A model generated the notes under the pieces. The model made no database searches and was not told where the DNA came from. It worked only from the letters and a program-made list of their open reading frames with translations. From Nelumbo lutea (lineage: Eukaryota > Streptophyta > Magnoliopsida > Proteales > Nelumbonaceae), in contig JAKGHH010000002.1 in the NCBI GenBank assembly GCA_022828595.1, positions 61,600,383-61,664,382 on the forward strand: a DNA stretch of 64,000 bases, written 5' to 3'. This document shows, piece after piece, positions 23,601 through 38,600 of the stretch (position 1 is the stretch's first letter; each line of letters starts with the position of its first letter). The position numbers and the translations under genes were made by a program.

Positions 23601-26600
23601 ACAGACCTTGTTATGTACTGCATTGCAGTGTTTGTTTTGTTCTTTGGATTCCTACAAATTGTAAGTCATTCGGACTTGTCCAAGTACTACAGCAACAGTG
23701 TTTGTTCTTGGCTCTCTATGAAGCTGTAGGTCAGAAGTACCTAGTTGTATGCTGAAATAACAAGTGATTCTTCTTTTGTGGACTGAAGGACATAAGCTCC
23801 TTTTTTGTAGCAGCTCTGTGAGGCAGAGTGCCTTGGTTGTTGTGTGTTCTTAAAATCTGAAATCAGGAAAAGTGAAGATTCAGCCACATCTGGAATCTCC
23901 ACAATGCTGAATGGAATGAGTGGAGGTGGTGACCTATCCTTTCCTATGGCTGTTGTTCCTCTTGATAGATTAAATTACCTAGAATGGTCAAGAGGGATAA
24001 AATTATACATCATTGCAAGAGGGAAGATAGGCTATATAAATGGGAGGATAAAAGAACCATCCTCTGGGAGTGTTGAATATGATAGATGGAATCAACAGAA
24101 CAGTATTGTTATGTCTTGGCTCTTGGTTTCCACGCAACCTCAAATAAGGAAGAATTTCATGTGGGCTGAAACTGCAAATGAAATCTGGGAACAAGCAAAG
24201 TCTACATATTCAGAATTGCGACACTATGCCAAAATTTATCAATTGCAGGCAGCAGCATCTACTTGTAGACAGAGGGAGAGGTGTTTATCAGTGTATTACT
24301 CCGACTTGACCTCTGTCTGGAAGGAGTTGGATCACTACCAGAGTGTGGATTGGAAGTGTGATGAGGATGCCAAAAAGTACAAGCAACTTGTCTCCCAGCA
24401 AAGGGTGTTTGCATTCTTACATGGTCTGAATCCTATGTATGAATCTATCAGGGTTCAGATTCTCAGCTCTAAGGATCTCCCATCTGTTCAGGAAGTCTAT
24501 GCTCTTATACAGTCTGAAGAAAGTAGAAGAAATTTGATAAAGTTGTGATGGTAGCAAAAGGGGGTGTCTCTACTGGTGTGGGATCTTCCTCCAAGAAAGG
24601 AGATCTCCAAAGAAAAACAGAAGATAAAGAAAAGTTGTGGTGCACTCATTGCCAGAAATCCCGATACACCAAAGATACCTGTTGGGATCTTCATGGGAAA
24701 CCAAAATGGGCTCAAGATCTGACTAAGAAGCAAGGTTCAAAGGTGAATAAGAGGTCCGAACAGCAAGGTACAAAGAAACATCACATGGCCAACATGACTA
24801 CTCGGGAGAATCAACCCCCCATTTCTACTGTGACTCAAACACATCTCACTGGAACTGACCCGAGGGAGGATATTATGAATTCCTTCTGTGACCATTTAGA
24901 GCTCTATGGTAGAGCAATTCGTCAAATGGATGCTCCTCCCTCAACCTCATTTGCATCTACGTCAGGTAACCCTGCCACTGCTTTCCATGTTGCTTCTCAC
25001 ACTCCTGACTCTTCATGGATCATTGATTCAGGAGCGTCAAAACACATGGCTGGTACGTCCTCTTACTTTCAAACCTATCACCCTCTTTCTAGAAGAGATA
25101 AGGTGAGACTAGCCGATGGATCATACACTTCCATAGCTGGTCAAGGAACTCTCTCTCTTCCTCTTGGTCTTACCTTTTCTGATGTCTTTCATGTTCCAAA
25201 ATTTCCCATTAATTTGTTCTCTGTTAGTAGTGTTACTAATTCCTTGAATTGCTCAGTGACCTTTTTCCCTTCTCATTGTGTGATTCAGGATCTGGCCTCG
25301 GGGAGGATGATTGGTAGGGGATGTATGGCTGATGGACTTTGCATGCTAGAGAATAAGGTTGGTCTACATGTTACAGAGTCTATGAATCAGTCCTGTAAGA
25401 AAAAAGTCTATTTATGGCATTGTCATCTTGGTCATTTGTCTTTAAAGTCTTTAAAAGCTGTATTCCCATAACTGTTTAAGTCAATGTTTGTTTCTGATTT
25501 TTCTTGTCAAACGTGTCAATTAAGTAAACATTGTAGAACTCATTTTCTTCAAAGAAATAGTAAATCTGAATCTCCGTTTCACATTGTTCACTCTGATGTA
25601 TGGGGCCCTGTTACTTTATCATCTGAGAGTGGCTACAAGTATTTCATTACCCTCATTGATGATTATTCTAGATATACTTGGGTATACCCGATGCAAACCA
25701 GGGAAGAAGTATCAAAAATCATTGATGATTTCCAACGGATTGTCTTCACTCAATTTCGAACTGAAATCCAAATTTTTCAATCAGACAATGCAAAAGAATT
25801 TTTTCATAGTGACCTCACGGAGTTTTTTGCTTTGCGTGGTTCCCTTCACCGTAGCTCTTGTGCCCGTACACCACAACAAAATGGTGTGGCCAAACAGAAG
25901 AACAGACATCTTCTTGAAGTGGCTCAGGGTTTACTACTTCATATGAATGTTCCAAAACGGTTTTGGCTTGAAGCGGTTCTTTGTTCCACTTACCTTATTA
26001 ATCGTATGCCCTCTCGTCGGTTAGAGTATAAAGCCCAACATCAACTTCTCTTTCCTAAGGCTCATCTTCTTTCTATTCCTCCTCGTGTCTTTGGTTGTCA
26101 ATGTTTTGTCCAAAATCTGTCTCCCACTTGTGGGAAATTGGATTCTCGTGCTATCCCTTGCATATTTCTTGGTTATCCCTTAACTCAAAAGGAATACTGT
26201 TGTTTTGATCCTGCTTCTCGTAAATTCTATGTCTCCATGGATGTGTCCTTCTTTGAAGATGAGTCTTTCTATCATGTTTCTCCTCAGGGGGAGTGTAGGC
26301 ATGAGGAGAAACTAGTTCAACTTCCCTCTCTTCCTAACCCTCCGCCTTTTCGTGTCTTTTCTCGTCGTCGCAAAGGCCAACCAAATTCAAAAGCTGTAGA
26401 GAATACGGAAGCTGTACCTCCAATGCCACCAGACTCCTCGGGGGAGGATCATACTCACTCGCAAAGTTTTTGCTCCCAATGATGTCCTTGAATCTATTGA
26501 AAATGATTCCTCTACTGCTAATGATCATGACCGCCCTATTGCTCACAGGAAGGGTGTTAGGTTGTGCACCACTAAACATCATATTTCTAACTTTGTCTCC

Positions 26601-29600
26601 TATGAGAACATCTCACCCTCATTCCGTGCTTTCCTTACCTCTATTGACAATGTCCCTATCCCTAAGAATGTGGCAAAAGCTCTTTCAGTTCCTGAATGGA
26701 CAAATGCCATGAAGGAAGAATTTAATGCCCTTCACAAAAATGGCACATGGGAACTTGTTGATCTTCCTAAGGGAAAGGTTCTAGTTGGATGTAAATGGGT
26801 GTTCACAGTCAAGCATAAGGCTGATGGAACAGTGGAAAGGTATAAAGCTCGCTTAGTGGCAAAGGGATTTACTCAAGTGTATGGAGTTGATTATGCAAAA
26901 ACTTTTGCCCCTGTTGCCATGATAAACTCCATTAGAGTCATTTTCTCTCTTGCGGCTAATCTGGATTGGGATTTACACCAACTCGACATCAAAAATGCAT
27001 TCTTGAATGGTGACCTTGGAGAGGAAGTCTACATGATTCAACCTCCTAGATTTCTGGCTCAAGGAAATGAACAGAAAGTGTGCAAGTTGAAGAAGTCCTT
27101 ATACAGGCTGAAACAATCACCAAGAGCTTGGTTCAGCAGAATCCATGTGGCAATTCAGCAGAAATGATACAGGCGATGTCAATCAGATCACACACTATTT
27201 GTGAAAAGAGAAGGTAAAATTGTTGCTCTAATTGTATATGTGGATGACATAATTGTTACTGGTGACTGGGAGGATGAAATTCAGAGGTTGAAGTTTTTTC
27301 TTGCCACTTAGTTTGAAGTAAAGAATCTAGGACCTGCCAAGTACTTCCTTGGAATTGAAGTCGCCCGATCAAAGAAGGGTATCTTCATTTATCAAAGAAA
27401 ATATGTCCTAGATTTACTTCAAGACACTGGGAAGATGGGGGTGAAACCAGTTGACTCTCCTATTAACCCCAACCATAAATTAGGTGACAACCGTGGTGAA
27501 CCTCTCAAGGATGTGAAACAGTTTCAGAGGCTTGTAGGGAGATTGTTATACCTTTCTATGACTCGCCCAGACATTGCATATGTTGTTAGTGTCCTCAATC
27601 AGTTCATGCATGATCCTAGGTCCTCTCATCTTGAAGCAACAGAGAGAATCCTCCGATATCTAAAGAAGTATCCGGGTACTGGCTTGTCATTTCAAAAGCA
27701 CGGACATTTGAAAGTTGAAGTTTATACAGATGTAGATTGGGTTGGATCCCAAAGTGATAGAAAGTCTACCAGTGGCTACTGCACCTTTATAAGAGGGAAC
27801 CTTGTTACATGGAGGAGTAAAAAGCAAAATGTGGTGGCTAGATCCAGTGCTGGAGCTGAATATCGTGCTATGGCCCACGGGGTTGCTGAAGGCATGTGGA
27901 TAAAGAATTTGTTGGGTGAGTTAGGTTTTCCAGTGGCCAAACCTATAACTCTATTCTGTGATAACAAAGCAGCTATAAGCATTGCTGCCGATCCAGTGCT
28001 TCATGATAGAACAAAACACATCGAAATTGACAAGCATTTTATCAGAGAGAAAGTTATCACAGGCAAAGTGTGTACTCCCTATGTCACTTCTGAGAACCAA
28101 CTTGCAGACATCTTTACAAAGGGTTTAAACCTTTCCAAACATCATGATCTTTGTGACAAGTTGGGCATTATTGATATCTATGCTCCAACTTGAGGGGGAG
28201 TGTTGACAGTTGTTTTGTGTACTGTTTAGTACCACAAGGGTACTGTTGTAATTTCTCTCATGTTTATATTGTATGATCGGGCCAGTATAAATAATAACTC
28301 TTTCACTCGCCTCCTAAATGTTGGAGGGTTTCAGTCCACTCGACTCTCCTCTCTTCTCTTGCTCTTGCTCAACAAATAAAAAGAACAGCAAATGTGTAAT
28401 ATGTAGTACCAAAAAAATGCCATGCCTCTATCAAATATAAGATGATGGGAGTATAAGATGATGAGAGCTGGAATGCTGTTAAGCATGGGTTTGTACTATC
28501 AAATATTCTAATTTAATTAAGTAATGAAATCTTTGTTGCTGATCAAAAAAATGATGCTTTCCTCATCTAACATTTTCTTTGCCCTCATGGTCTTGTTAAA
28601 CAGCTCGATCACCCAAGATTGGTCAACCTCCCATGCATTTTCATTTTCCACACAGATTCCTAAAATCCTATGTTTGAAATTTCTTCCATGCTCAAAGCAC
28701 CTTGAGCTTCTCATGAGATGCAGCTTCATTTAACCATAGCATAGTAATCTATCCACTGGATGAAAGCATTGATTCCCATTTATTTATCAAAAAAAAGTAT
28801 CCATTCCCATTTCCATTAGACTTGATTCACACTATACAGATAGAACTTGAAACTTCAAATTGACATTATGAAGAGAGGAAGATCCAATCAAAAAGCTGGC
28901 ATGATTGGAGCATTGAACATGTGCCCAATCCACATGGTTGACTATTTCATAGACTGTCAAATTGACAATGCCATCACTCACCTCATCATTTTTTCTTTCT
29001 ACTTCCTTTTTCTTCTTTCTTTTTTGTCTTGGGGGTATAATAAGGAGTTCTGGGCTAGTCAAGAAAACCTATTTCTCTTGATCCTACAAAATTACTGAGA
29101 TAAAAAGAAACTGAATGCACAAAAATTGCAATGGGGAATGACACAGAAATAGAAAAACAATGCAAAACTCAAATAAAAGGCATAGAATATTGAAACTTAA
29201 GGAATATATGAGAATCAAAAATAAAATAAGAATTCCCTGAAGAAAATCTTTAATCTCCTAGGAAGAGATGGGAAACTCACTGAATCAACTGATGCAATTA
29301 TAGAAACCGCACACATTACTAAAGCCATTTTCCAGTCGAACACAGGTGTACCCCATTGTAATGGATATGGAAATCTAAACCATGGGGCAGATTTTAATGC
29401 ATGTGAAGTATCAACCCTACAGTGTTTCATCCTGGAAACATGCCTTCTGCAGGCTTCGGATATAATATTTGAGGGAGGTACATTCATATCACAGCCTTTG
29501 TGGTTATAGACTCCTGCTTCTGTAAGAAGGAAAGCAGCAGCCCATGTGATTGCCAAACCCAATGGAACCTGCACATTATATCAAGGCAATTACATTCACA

Positions 29601-32600
29601 GTAACTGTAATACCAATAAAAAAAGAAATGCATTGGAGATACTGAAATCACTGTAAAGGTTTAGTCAGTATACAACTTACTGCATAAATTAGAAATATAC
29701 GATGACCAAAGACTGATATTTTGCGGAGATACTGCAAGAAAAATGTGGAGGAAATAGCATTACACTATCTAGCAGAAATCCCAATATTACATCATCCTGA
29801 TGATGTTATAGGTTCAAAAAATATTTAACTTGAAGAGGAAGAAGAAGAACCAACGCAAGCTACTCCTTACTTACAAGTGAAAAAATAACAACCAGCAATA
29901 TCTGCAATGCACCCATCTCAAGGCACATACCAACTTGTGGGAAACCGTAACTGTAGAAGGACAGCCCAACTGCAGCTACAGTTGGAGATACAACCACTGG
30001 ATTGATGAACCTGGAAAAAAGAAACAATTGTATTAGGTCAAGTGCTTCGATGTGCTAAGAATAGCATTTAAAACTCAGAGAAGCAAGCTAAAGAAAAAGA
30101 TTTAATTTAGAGGCCCAAGATAAGGTGATTCCATGAATATTGCTACACATTGCCATAGAATTAGAGCAGGATGGACAAAATGGAAGGGTGCATCTGGAGT
30201 TTTATGTGATAGGCCATAGGATAATACCACTTACATTAAGGCCCTGTTCACTTTTCGGTAAGTTACTTACCTCGGTAAATTCACTTACTTGGGTAAGTGT
30301 TTCCCAAAAAACACTTATCCGGGTAAGTGCATTTACCCATGTTCTTTTATTTCCCAGGTAAATAAGACAATGACCGTTTTAGCCATAAAAATCCATTATT
30401 AAAAGGGGTAATTTTGTCGCATCCAAGTGTTGGCAACTTTCCCTCAGGTGGGAAAGTTACTTACCCACCTTGGAGATGGGTATCAAGTAAGTCATACCCA
30501 GGGAAAATGAATTTTCAATGGACCCCACATAAATCTGAAAAAAGAACATGCGTATCTTGGTCAATGGGAACCAAAATCCCATTGACCAACTTTCCCCGAT
30601 CTCAAAATCCAAAAAATCGAACAGACCCTAAATGGAAAATGCTATAAAACTATTGTAAGGCCAGCCATGTTGTATGGAGCAGAGTGTTTTTTTTTTTTTG
30701 GAAAAGGTAAAGTAATATTTATTGAGATAAGAGATACACAAGGGAGGCGTATCGGCTTGTATCGAAGCTTGCCTTCCTTTTTCTAGCTTTTTTTCTCTCA
30801 AACTGGTTCAGGGGGGGGGGGGTTAAGGCCTGTCTACCCTATGAAATATGTGGGACCCCGAAAAACTATGTATAGAAGTGTATCAGAGGGGCCACGGTAC
30901 AATACATATTAGTCAATATGCCTCGATACATGACAAAATTTTAATCATTGACCCACACTAACCCGCACAACCCATTTACCACCATAGAGTGAACTGCAAT
31001 GGTTGCTTGCAAGGAAGAGAGAGAATGAAGGGAAAACAAACTAGAATTGCTTAGCAATTTGCTTTGAACCACTCTAGGATGCAGGAATCACTCACTACTC
31101 TTCACTTATCAAAAAAAAAAACTCACCACTCTTAGCACAGTTATAAGAACTACAATAAATTCAGTTGTTTTCCTACACACTTGTGTGCTTAGGGGTGTCA
31201 ATTAGACTGGATTTGGTCCAATCTGATCCAGTCCAATGTGAGTCCATTATAAATGGACCGACCATGTCCAATCCAGTCCAACGAATGTTTTTGACCAATT
31301 TGGACCGGTCCAATTCAATGTTTGGACCATCCAATCTGTTCAAATTCATTTTTTATTTAGATTGGTTTCAATCCAAACCCAGTCCATTGACACATATATT
31401 CTTATCTTATGTCAATGGACCAGATATTGGCTTAATCTAACCCAATCCAATATAAATTTATTGCGGACAGACCTGGTCCAATCCAATCTAATAAATATTT
31501 TGGACTAGATTGGTCCAATCCAATATATCTTGTTGGTCCTCCAATCCGTCCAAATTGATTTTGGACTGGACGGGGTCCAATCCAAAACCGGTCCATTGAC
31601 ACCTTTATGTGTGCTTAAAACATATGCATAGATGCTAATGTAGGTGACCAATCCTTCTAAAACTAAAAAACAGAAATTACAGAATTATCCTACTTTGACT
31701 TGAAGAAAGCTTAATAACTCCTAAACTACTTAAATAATGAATACTCTTTACATGTTATGTTTATGAATTTTAATTTTAGATAATAGGTTTTATAAAACAT
31801 TTATTTTAAAATTTAAGCTTATATTTTTTATTAATATTATTTTTAATAGTTTTTACTTTTTTTGCAATGTTTTTAATTCTTTGGCATTTTTGAATTTTCT
31901 GATTTTTTTTTATTTTTTTAGCATTTTTTTGTATTTTTGCGCCTTGCTTCAAAAAGGCGCATGCCTCACCTTGTGCCTTGTGCCTTGTGCCTCGGGCGCA
32001 AATTGGCCCTTGTGCTTTTAAAACACTACCTCTACAGCTCCAATAAATAAAAAATAAATTAGGAGATCACGTATTTGACCACTTGGTTCCTAAGTTAAAA
32101 AGGAAAATAGGTATAAATCAATAATGGCACAAAAATAGCCTGACAAAAGACAAAAAAAGCCAGAAGCAAAAAAAAAAAAAATCCAGCTTCAGAACCAACC
32201 CACCCCCCCATCCCCCCTATAAAGAAGGTAGGTGGTTCCCCAATAAAAATAGTCCCATCAACCCTATCTAAGCCCAATGGTTAACTGATCTCAGAGACCA
32301 CCTGATGTTCACTCTAGAAACCAAATGTAGCTTCCCTTGTGAAATGATAGAGTGACCAAGGACCATAAGCAATTCCATAAAACTCCAAAAACAATTTCAA
32401 AGATTAGGATATTTGGCACGGCTATTTTTAAAAGTTCTTAAGACCATAGTTACTTAAAAGAACAATTCTCATGTCCCTAGAAAAAAAAAAAAGTCTTAAA
32501 ACAAATAAGACACTAGTAGAAACTTACAACCCAAAAGATAAGTGTCTTGTTGTAGACTTATATGTCAACCATAAGGGAACAAATAATAGACAACCATAAG

Positions 32601-35600
32601 GGAACAAATAATAGACAACCACAAAGATGTCAAGAATCACACACCTTAGGAAGACTGACATCAATCCAGTATACCCTAAAAGTGCTTGAAATGCAGAAGA
32701 TATAATTATAGCCCCCTGCAGCTGCTTCATAATATGCCTGAAATTCTGCAACATTGAACCACTTCTAATAAGACCAGTTTAAAATTCAATAGCAAAAAAG
32801 TAGCAGCATAATACAAATTACAGTAATTATAGCACATACAAGGAACTGTAAAAAGTAACAAGAAATAAATATAAAAACGAATCAAGACATGCCACAGCTA
32901 ATTAAAAATGAGTATGGCACTTAAGCAACTATTGTAAACAGGACAATCTCCACCCAATTTTTTTCATTTAGCACACCACTCCACCTTTTTTATCAGTAAA
33001 GAAGGATAAATTTTATTAAATTGAAAAAATAAACAAAAGATTACAGCCAGCAGGAGAACACAAACACAACAATCGAAAAGAACAACAAAACTGCCCATAA
33101 TAGATTTTGTCTGTACACTCCTTGTTTTGCTAGCGAGTCAGCCATCCCATTTGCAGTCCTAATCCAAGTGAAAGTGGCATCGTCTTTTGCCCCCATAGGG
33201 GTTGTATTTCATTTTTACTTGGCATAGTACATTACTTTTTTTCAGCAACAATCTGACAGCTCTTCTCAAAGGTATGGTGATGGGAACCGATAGCGAAGCT
33301 CAAAACCGCACCGCTTATGGGACTATCCAGATCAAGAACTAATCAAGCCACCACTCAGTTGGCGACTAACCAGGAAGGCTTGAGAGCTTAAACGATGTGT
33401 AGCACAAGGAAAGCCATGTGCAAGAGAAAGGAAATTTAAGGATTAAACAACTGAACTATTCAAGTTCTAATCCTTAAATGACAATCTCAACATAAGGAAA
33501 TTGTCCTGAACGAGATTAAAAAAAAAACAAAACTCATTACAAAAATAGAACACAGGGGTAACCAATGACCAAAGTTGGACCCCTACACAAAACTTTAGTA
33601 AAACTGCCTTCTTCAGCTAGGTAAATTTGTAAATGCATTCCTCAAAATATTCTAGCAAAACAATCACCTAAAGGGTTGACCAACCTAGAAACAGAACGTA
33701 ATTACTTATTAGGGGTTCACTCTAGATCTAATAACTTGCCTCTAATTCAATTAGGGGTTCACTCTGGAGGCAAGTTATTATAATTAAGCTACAATTATCA
33801 CACAATTGATGGATCTAAATACCATTTAACCTAGTAACCCTAAGGCTGTGACTTGTTTGAAAGAAAAGGTAGGGAAAGGTAGGAAAACCTATACCAATGT
33901 TGTATCAATTTCCATACCCTTTTCTTTCGGACCAAACACACCCTAAAGGCTGTGACTTGTTTGAAAGAAAAGGTAGGGAAAGGTAGGAAAACCTATACCA
34001 ATGTTGTATCAATTTCCATACCCTTTTCTTTCGGACCAAACACACCCTAAAGGCCCATAGTAGCCTAAGGAGAAGTCAGCAATGTTTAGTAGTATCTCCA
34101 CCATAAAAAAGAAAACTAAGGATAAGTCATAAAAGTTTAAAAGTTAAAACTAGTCTCACCACCATTAAAAGAAAACCAGAAACTTCCTTCTGTTCAATTT
34201 CTTGATAAGCAAGACCATGATATTTAACCATGAGTAAAGCTAGAAGCACTGCAAGACCTTCTGTCATCAGTAAGCTTTTAAGTCGTCTAATATTATCCAT
34301 ATTTGGACTTCAATGTTGCATGGACATAGGCACAAGAATCAGAATCTGACACATGTCTGGGAGTCCGACTCAGTGAACCCAAAAAGGACTCCTAGAGTTG
34401 CTCAAATAAACAATATTTATCATATATTGAACATTGTGAATTTTAATATTATACATAAGATTTATAGAACTATATAACCACTTAAATAGTTGGAAGTGAC
34501 AAGTTACATAACAGCTTTTGCCTATTCGCCACATAGCAATGTCAGTTGTTTTCATTGTTTTCCTAATTACAAATGTTAATTGGAGAAGATCCAATAAACA
34601 ATGCCTCATAAGTTATTGTTTAAATTGGAAAATATGAAAACCAGAGTTTCCTATTGGACAGTTTAAATGATTGGACCACTGTTACATAGAGGCATTCAAT
34701 CAGAATTTGTAATTTTGGACTTTGGAGAGTCGAGAAGCAGGCATTTAGCAAATTCACTTCATTCACACTGTAGCTGAGTCCAACTAGAGTAGACTTGCAA
34801 CCCCATACTAGAGCAGCTCTTCCCACCCACCCCCTTACTTGCTAAGGAATCAGGAAGATCAGTGGGATAATCTAGAAATCCCTCTGAACAAGCTCTTTAA
34901 ACTAGAGGCCAAGTCCTTTATTCTCCAGTGTAATGTCTAAGGGTCCAGGGCCCTTCTATACCAGAATACATCCACCCTATCACCTATTAGTAGTACCTTT
35001 CCACAATCAACTCATTCCAGCCAGATCAGTAAGCAAATTAAATACCCTATAACAGAGTAAGGAGCTCAGCCCTTATTGTGGTGGGAATTCAAAAGAAATG
35101 AAAAAAAAAATGGAAACAGCTAAAAAACAAGCAAGACTTTTGTGGTTTGCATTTTATAACTATGTCCATAAAAGACCCCTGCACAATTCACTGCTCTTAC
35201 TTCAACAGTGTACAACAACCATAGAGAACAAGCTAGTATATGAAGATTATTGAATTAGGTTGCTTGAGGTTTCCTAATTCATTTACAACTGAGAATAAAC
35301 ATATGCAAAAAATACCCTTGTACAAATGCTCTCCTCCAGTTAGAAGTCTCTCACACTATGGAACCCCTTGCTTTTCTTGCTCATTCCACCAGCCTTCAAT
35401 GAATTCCTTTCCCCAATCAGGCTTGATTCTTAGAAAAACACCACACATCCCTGAGGAACACAGACTGCCAACAGCATACCCATCAGGGTCCTAATTTCCG
35501 AACATTTTGAGGCTCTGAGGTTTCAATCACTTGTCTTCTATGTAGAGCAGAAGTTGCTACAAGCTGACAGCCTCTAAGGATGCAGGCCATACTCACATTT

Positions 35601-38600
35601 ACCAAGCCTTCGATTACCTTATTTGCATGGATTATGACTCAACAAAACCAGAGATCTACAACCCTGAGAAATAGTCTAGGGTTAGCAAAAACCCTTCGAT
35701 TTTTTCTTGACCCTCCTCTTACTTTTTTCTCTGTTGGCAAGAATGAGAGCTCTTACACCTTGACTTTTTTGGTTTCTGCACTCAAAACTAACATATCATA
35801 TCAGGGACTTCACCCTTCCTCTCCAAATTTTCTCAATATTACTCTCTCTTCTAAGCAGAGACTCCTTTTTCTCCTATACATCTTTATAACATTGAGCATA
35901 ACAAAGGGCTCCAACCATTGTTTGCATTACAATAGATTAACTCATATCTATTTACTTTTTTTATCAAATATCTATTTACTTTAGTCCAAATCTGTGGTAA
36001 GTTCTCCCTCTTTGTTTCTTAGGATTTTTTTCCTCCCATCTTTATTTTCTGATATCTTTTCGTTAATTTTTCACCTACTATATTTTTATTTAATTTGTTC
36101 TTGATTAATTATTAGTTAATGATTTATTACATGCTATTTTAAATAGGAAAGCACCAAAAATATTGCCTTCCTTTCTTCAAAATTCATTGCTTAGGCAGCA
36201 CCTAGTCAAGTAGGCAACGAGGTGCCTCCTTGTCACATAGATTCACCTCAGCACCTTGACAACCATGCATACGATGTCATTCAACTCAACTCAACAAAAC
36301 CTTGCCCCAGCGAGACGGGATCAGCTAGGAACCTCATTTCACCATCCCATTATATTCAGTTCCACGAGTGCAAAATGACAATTCAGGATCCTTGTTCATA
36401 AGGGTTTCGAAAAGGTATTATACCACCTGACAACTTAAAACAACCCTCCTCCTTTACCTAGGCTTGGGACAAGCAACACAAGAGAAACTTGTTATTGGTA
36501 GAACTTCTGTCATTATGCTTTCATTTCAACCTCATACATCATTAGTAAACATTTTCTTTTTAAATGCTTTCCCCTTTCAATCTCCTTTCTTTTGGAAAAG
36601 ATTAGAAATTGCAGTTCACCAGGAATGTGAAAGCAGAAATAAAGCATATACAAGTATAGCCCATGTACAACAAGATGCCATACAACATGCCCTCCATAAA
36701 CCCCAAAAGGAAAAAAAAGTTTATCTTGTATAGTTCTACTTAACAAATTCTTTTGACTTTCTAAGAGTATTTAGAACTTTAACATGGATCTCAATAATCT
36801 AGTAACTAGTAAGTCCATTAAATAAAAATGTTTCTACATTAATTTATTCACTGCATGCAAACAAGTCCTGTCATAACACTAACTTGAACCAAGCATTGGA
36901 GTTCAATGATCACATAGTTACTTGGCCAGGGTATTGCTGCCAACTTGCAAAAACCTGTTTGGAGTATATGAATGTGGAATTGTTATTTCCTAATTTCAGA
37001 ATTGGGAATCTAGACCATTACCCAATGTTCAGATATTAGGGGTCTTGGGAGGGGACTGGATACAGACTTAACTTTCGAAATTTTCTTGAACAAAATGACC
37101 AAGATTGAAGATCTGGTCATGTGAAATGGTGTACTGAAGTAGACTTTCAAAGAATAGTACATTGGAGTGAAAAGAGAAAAAAAAAATATAGTGATTTTCT
37201 TTTGAACATCATATAGCACTTTTATCAATAATGGCTAACAAAACTCAATTGACAAACAGAAATACATAAAACAACAAATGCAAAGATAACATCATTACTT
37301 TTAAGAATATAACAAATTAAGAAGATAAAAGAAGCACTATTCTCACAAATAAACTCATCCTATCCTGTTTGGTGGCAGCATGAAGAAATTAGATAAATCA
37401 TAGAGAAAAGATAAATAATGACTCCACATTAAAAGAATTTATAAGCTCATGCCTATAATTGATCAACTAGGCCAAATAAACATAAGAACAGGGATGACAA
37501 GGAAAACCCTTTAGTTAATATGTTTTCAAAAGACATATGACCTTGCACCCAATGAACACTTGATTAGAAACCACCCATAGGATATAGCCCGAGGAGAACC
37601 ACTTAATTGCTTTAAGTCTAACATATATAGCTTTGAAGAATGGCCTAATCCCCTAGGCAAGCACTTGCATAGACATCTTTAATAGAAGCGAAAACTCCTT
37701 AAATCTTTCTTCATTTGCTACCAATGTTCATTTTGTCCTTTTTTGGATAAGCAGTAATGTATTTGATTGATATAAAGAAGGCAAGGAACCCTCCAAAACA
37801 TGTATAGATGGTACTGAACCATCAGTGAGACACATCCTAGGAGGTCCGTGTTTATATTCCAAAATCCAAACAAAATATCAACAGAAACCCATAGATACTG
37901 TTCTATACTTCTATATAGCTTTACTGGTTGAACTGGGTGAATTTAGGTTTCTTCTAGTCTGGTTCTGGAATCTGGACAGATTTCAAAAGGATTTTTGGAT
38001 CCTGGATTGGCTTGTGCTTGGATGCTGTGTTCAGGTTGTGACCTGGGATTATTGTTTTACAGATGTTGTGGGTGGGACAAGATTGTATTGGTTTTTTTTT
38101 TTTGACATCATTTTTTTTTATTTGTTTGTCTGTTTCTGGGGTGATTTCTTATCACCAGGTTTTGTATGCTACTTATTTAGTTTTAATATATTTTCTTTTT
38201 TATTTATCTTAAAAAAATATGGTTCTAAACCTTTAACTTAAAATCACAAAAAAAGAAAAAAAATGTGCTTTGAATTATTAAGATTGTCAGATTTGTAGTT
38301 GTCTCCCAATTACATCCCAACAAGAAGGAATACACCAAACAAGATTCAAAGTATCAACACAGGCCGATACGCCGGTATTGGTACTTTTTTTATGTTTTAT
38401 TTATTTTTTTTCAAAACCTGCTCAGACGGGTCAGTTTAAGCCCTGGCTACCCTCTAAACCATGGTCTGACCCGATACAACCCCTGTAGGGGCGTACTTTG
38501 AACCTTGACACCAAATAAACCGCTTATGATCTATGAGTTAGAGAAACATTTAAGGTATAATCCTATAGCCTATAGGATAGCAGGTTGCATTACAGAGAGA

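Larger units (their letters stand above)
22792..28374 (+). mobile_element. Ty1/copia LTR retrotransposon B, nearly complete, inside a LINE
   Basis: Full layout: 5' LTR 22792-22970, primer-binding site TGGTATCAGAGC (22971-22982), gag, protease, integrase, reverse transcriptase, RNase H, polypurine tract TTGAGGGGGAG (28190-28200) and 3' LTR 28201-28374. The flanks GATAA (22787-22791) and AATAA (28375-28379) are a 5-base duplication with one mismatch. The LTRs differ at about 13 of 174 positions plus a 5-base gap by eye, so the insertion is not young. One frameshift and at least three in-frame stops prevent a full polyprotein. Confidence 0.95.
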
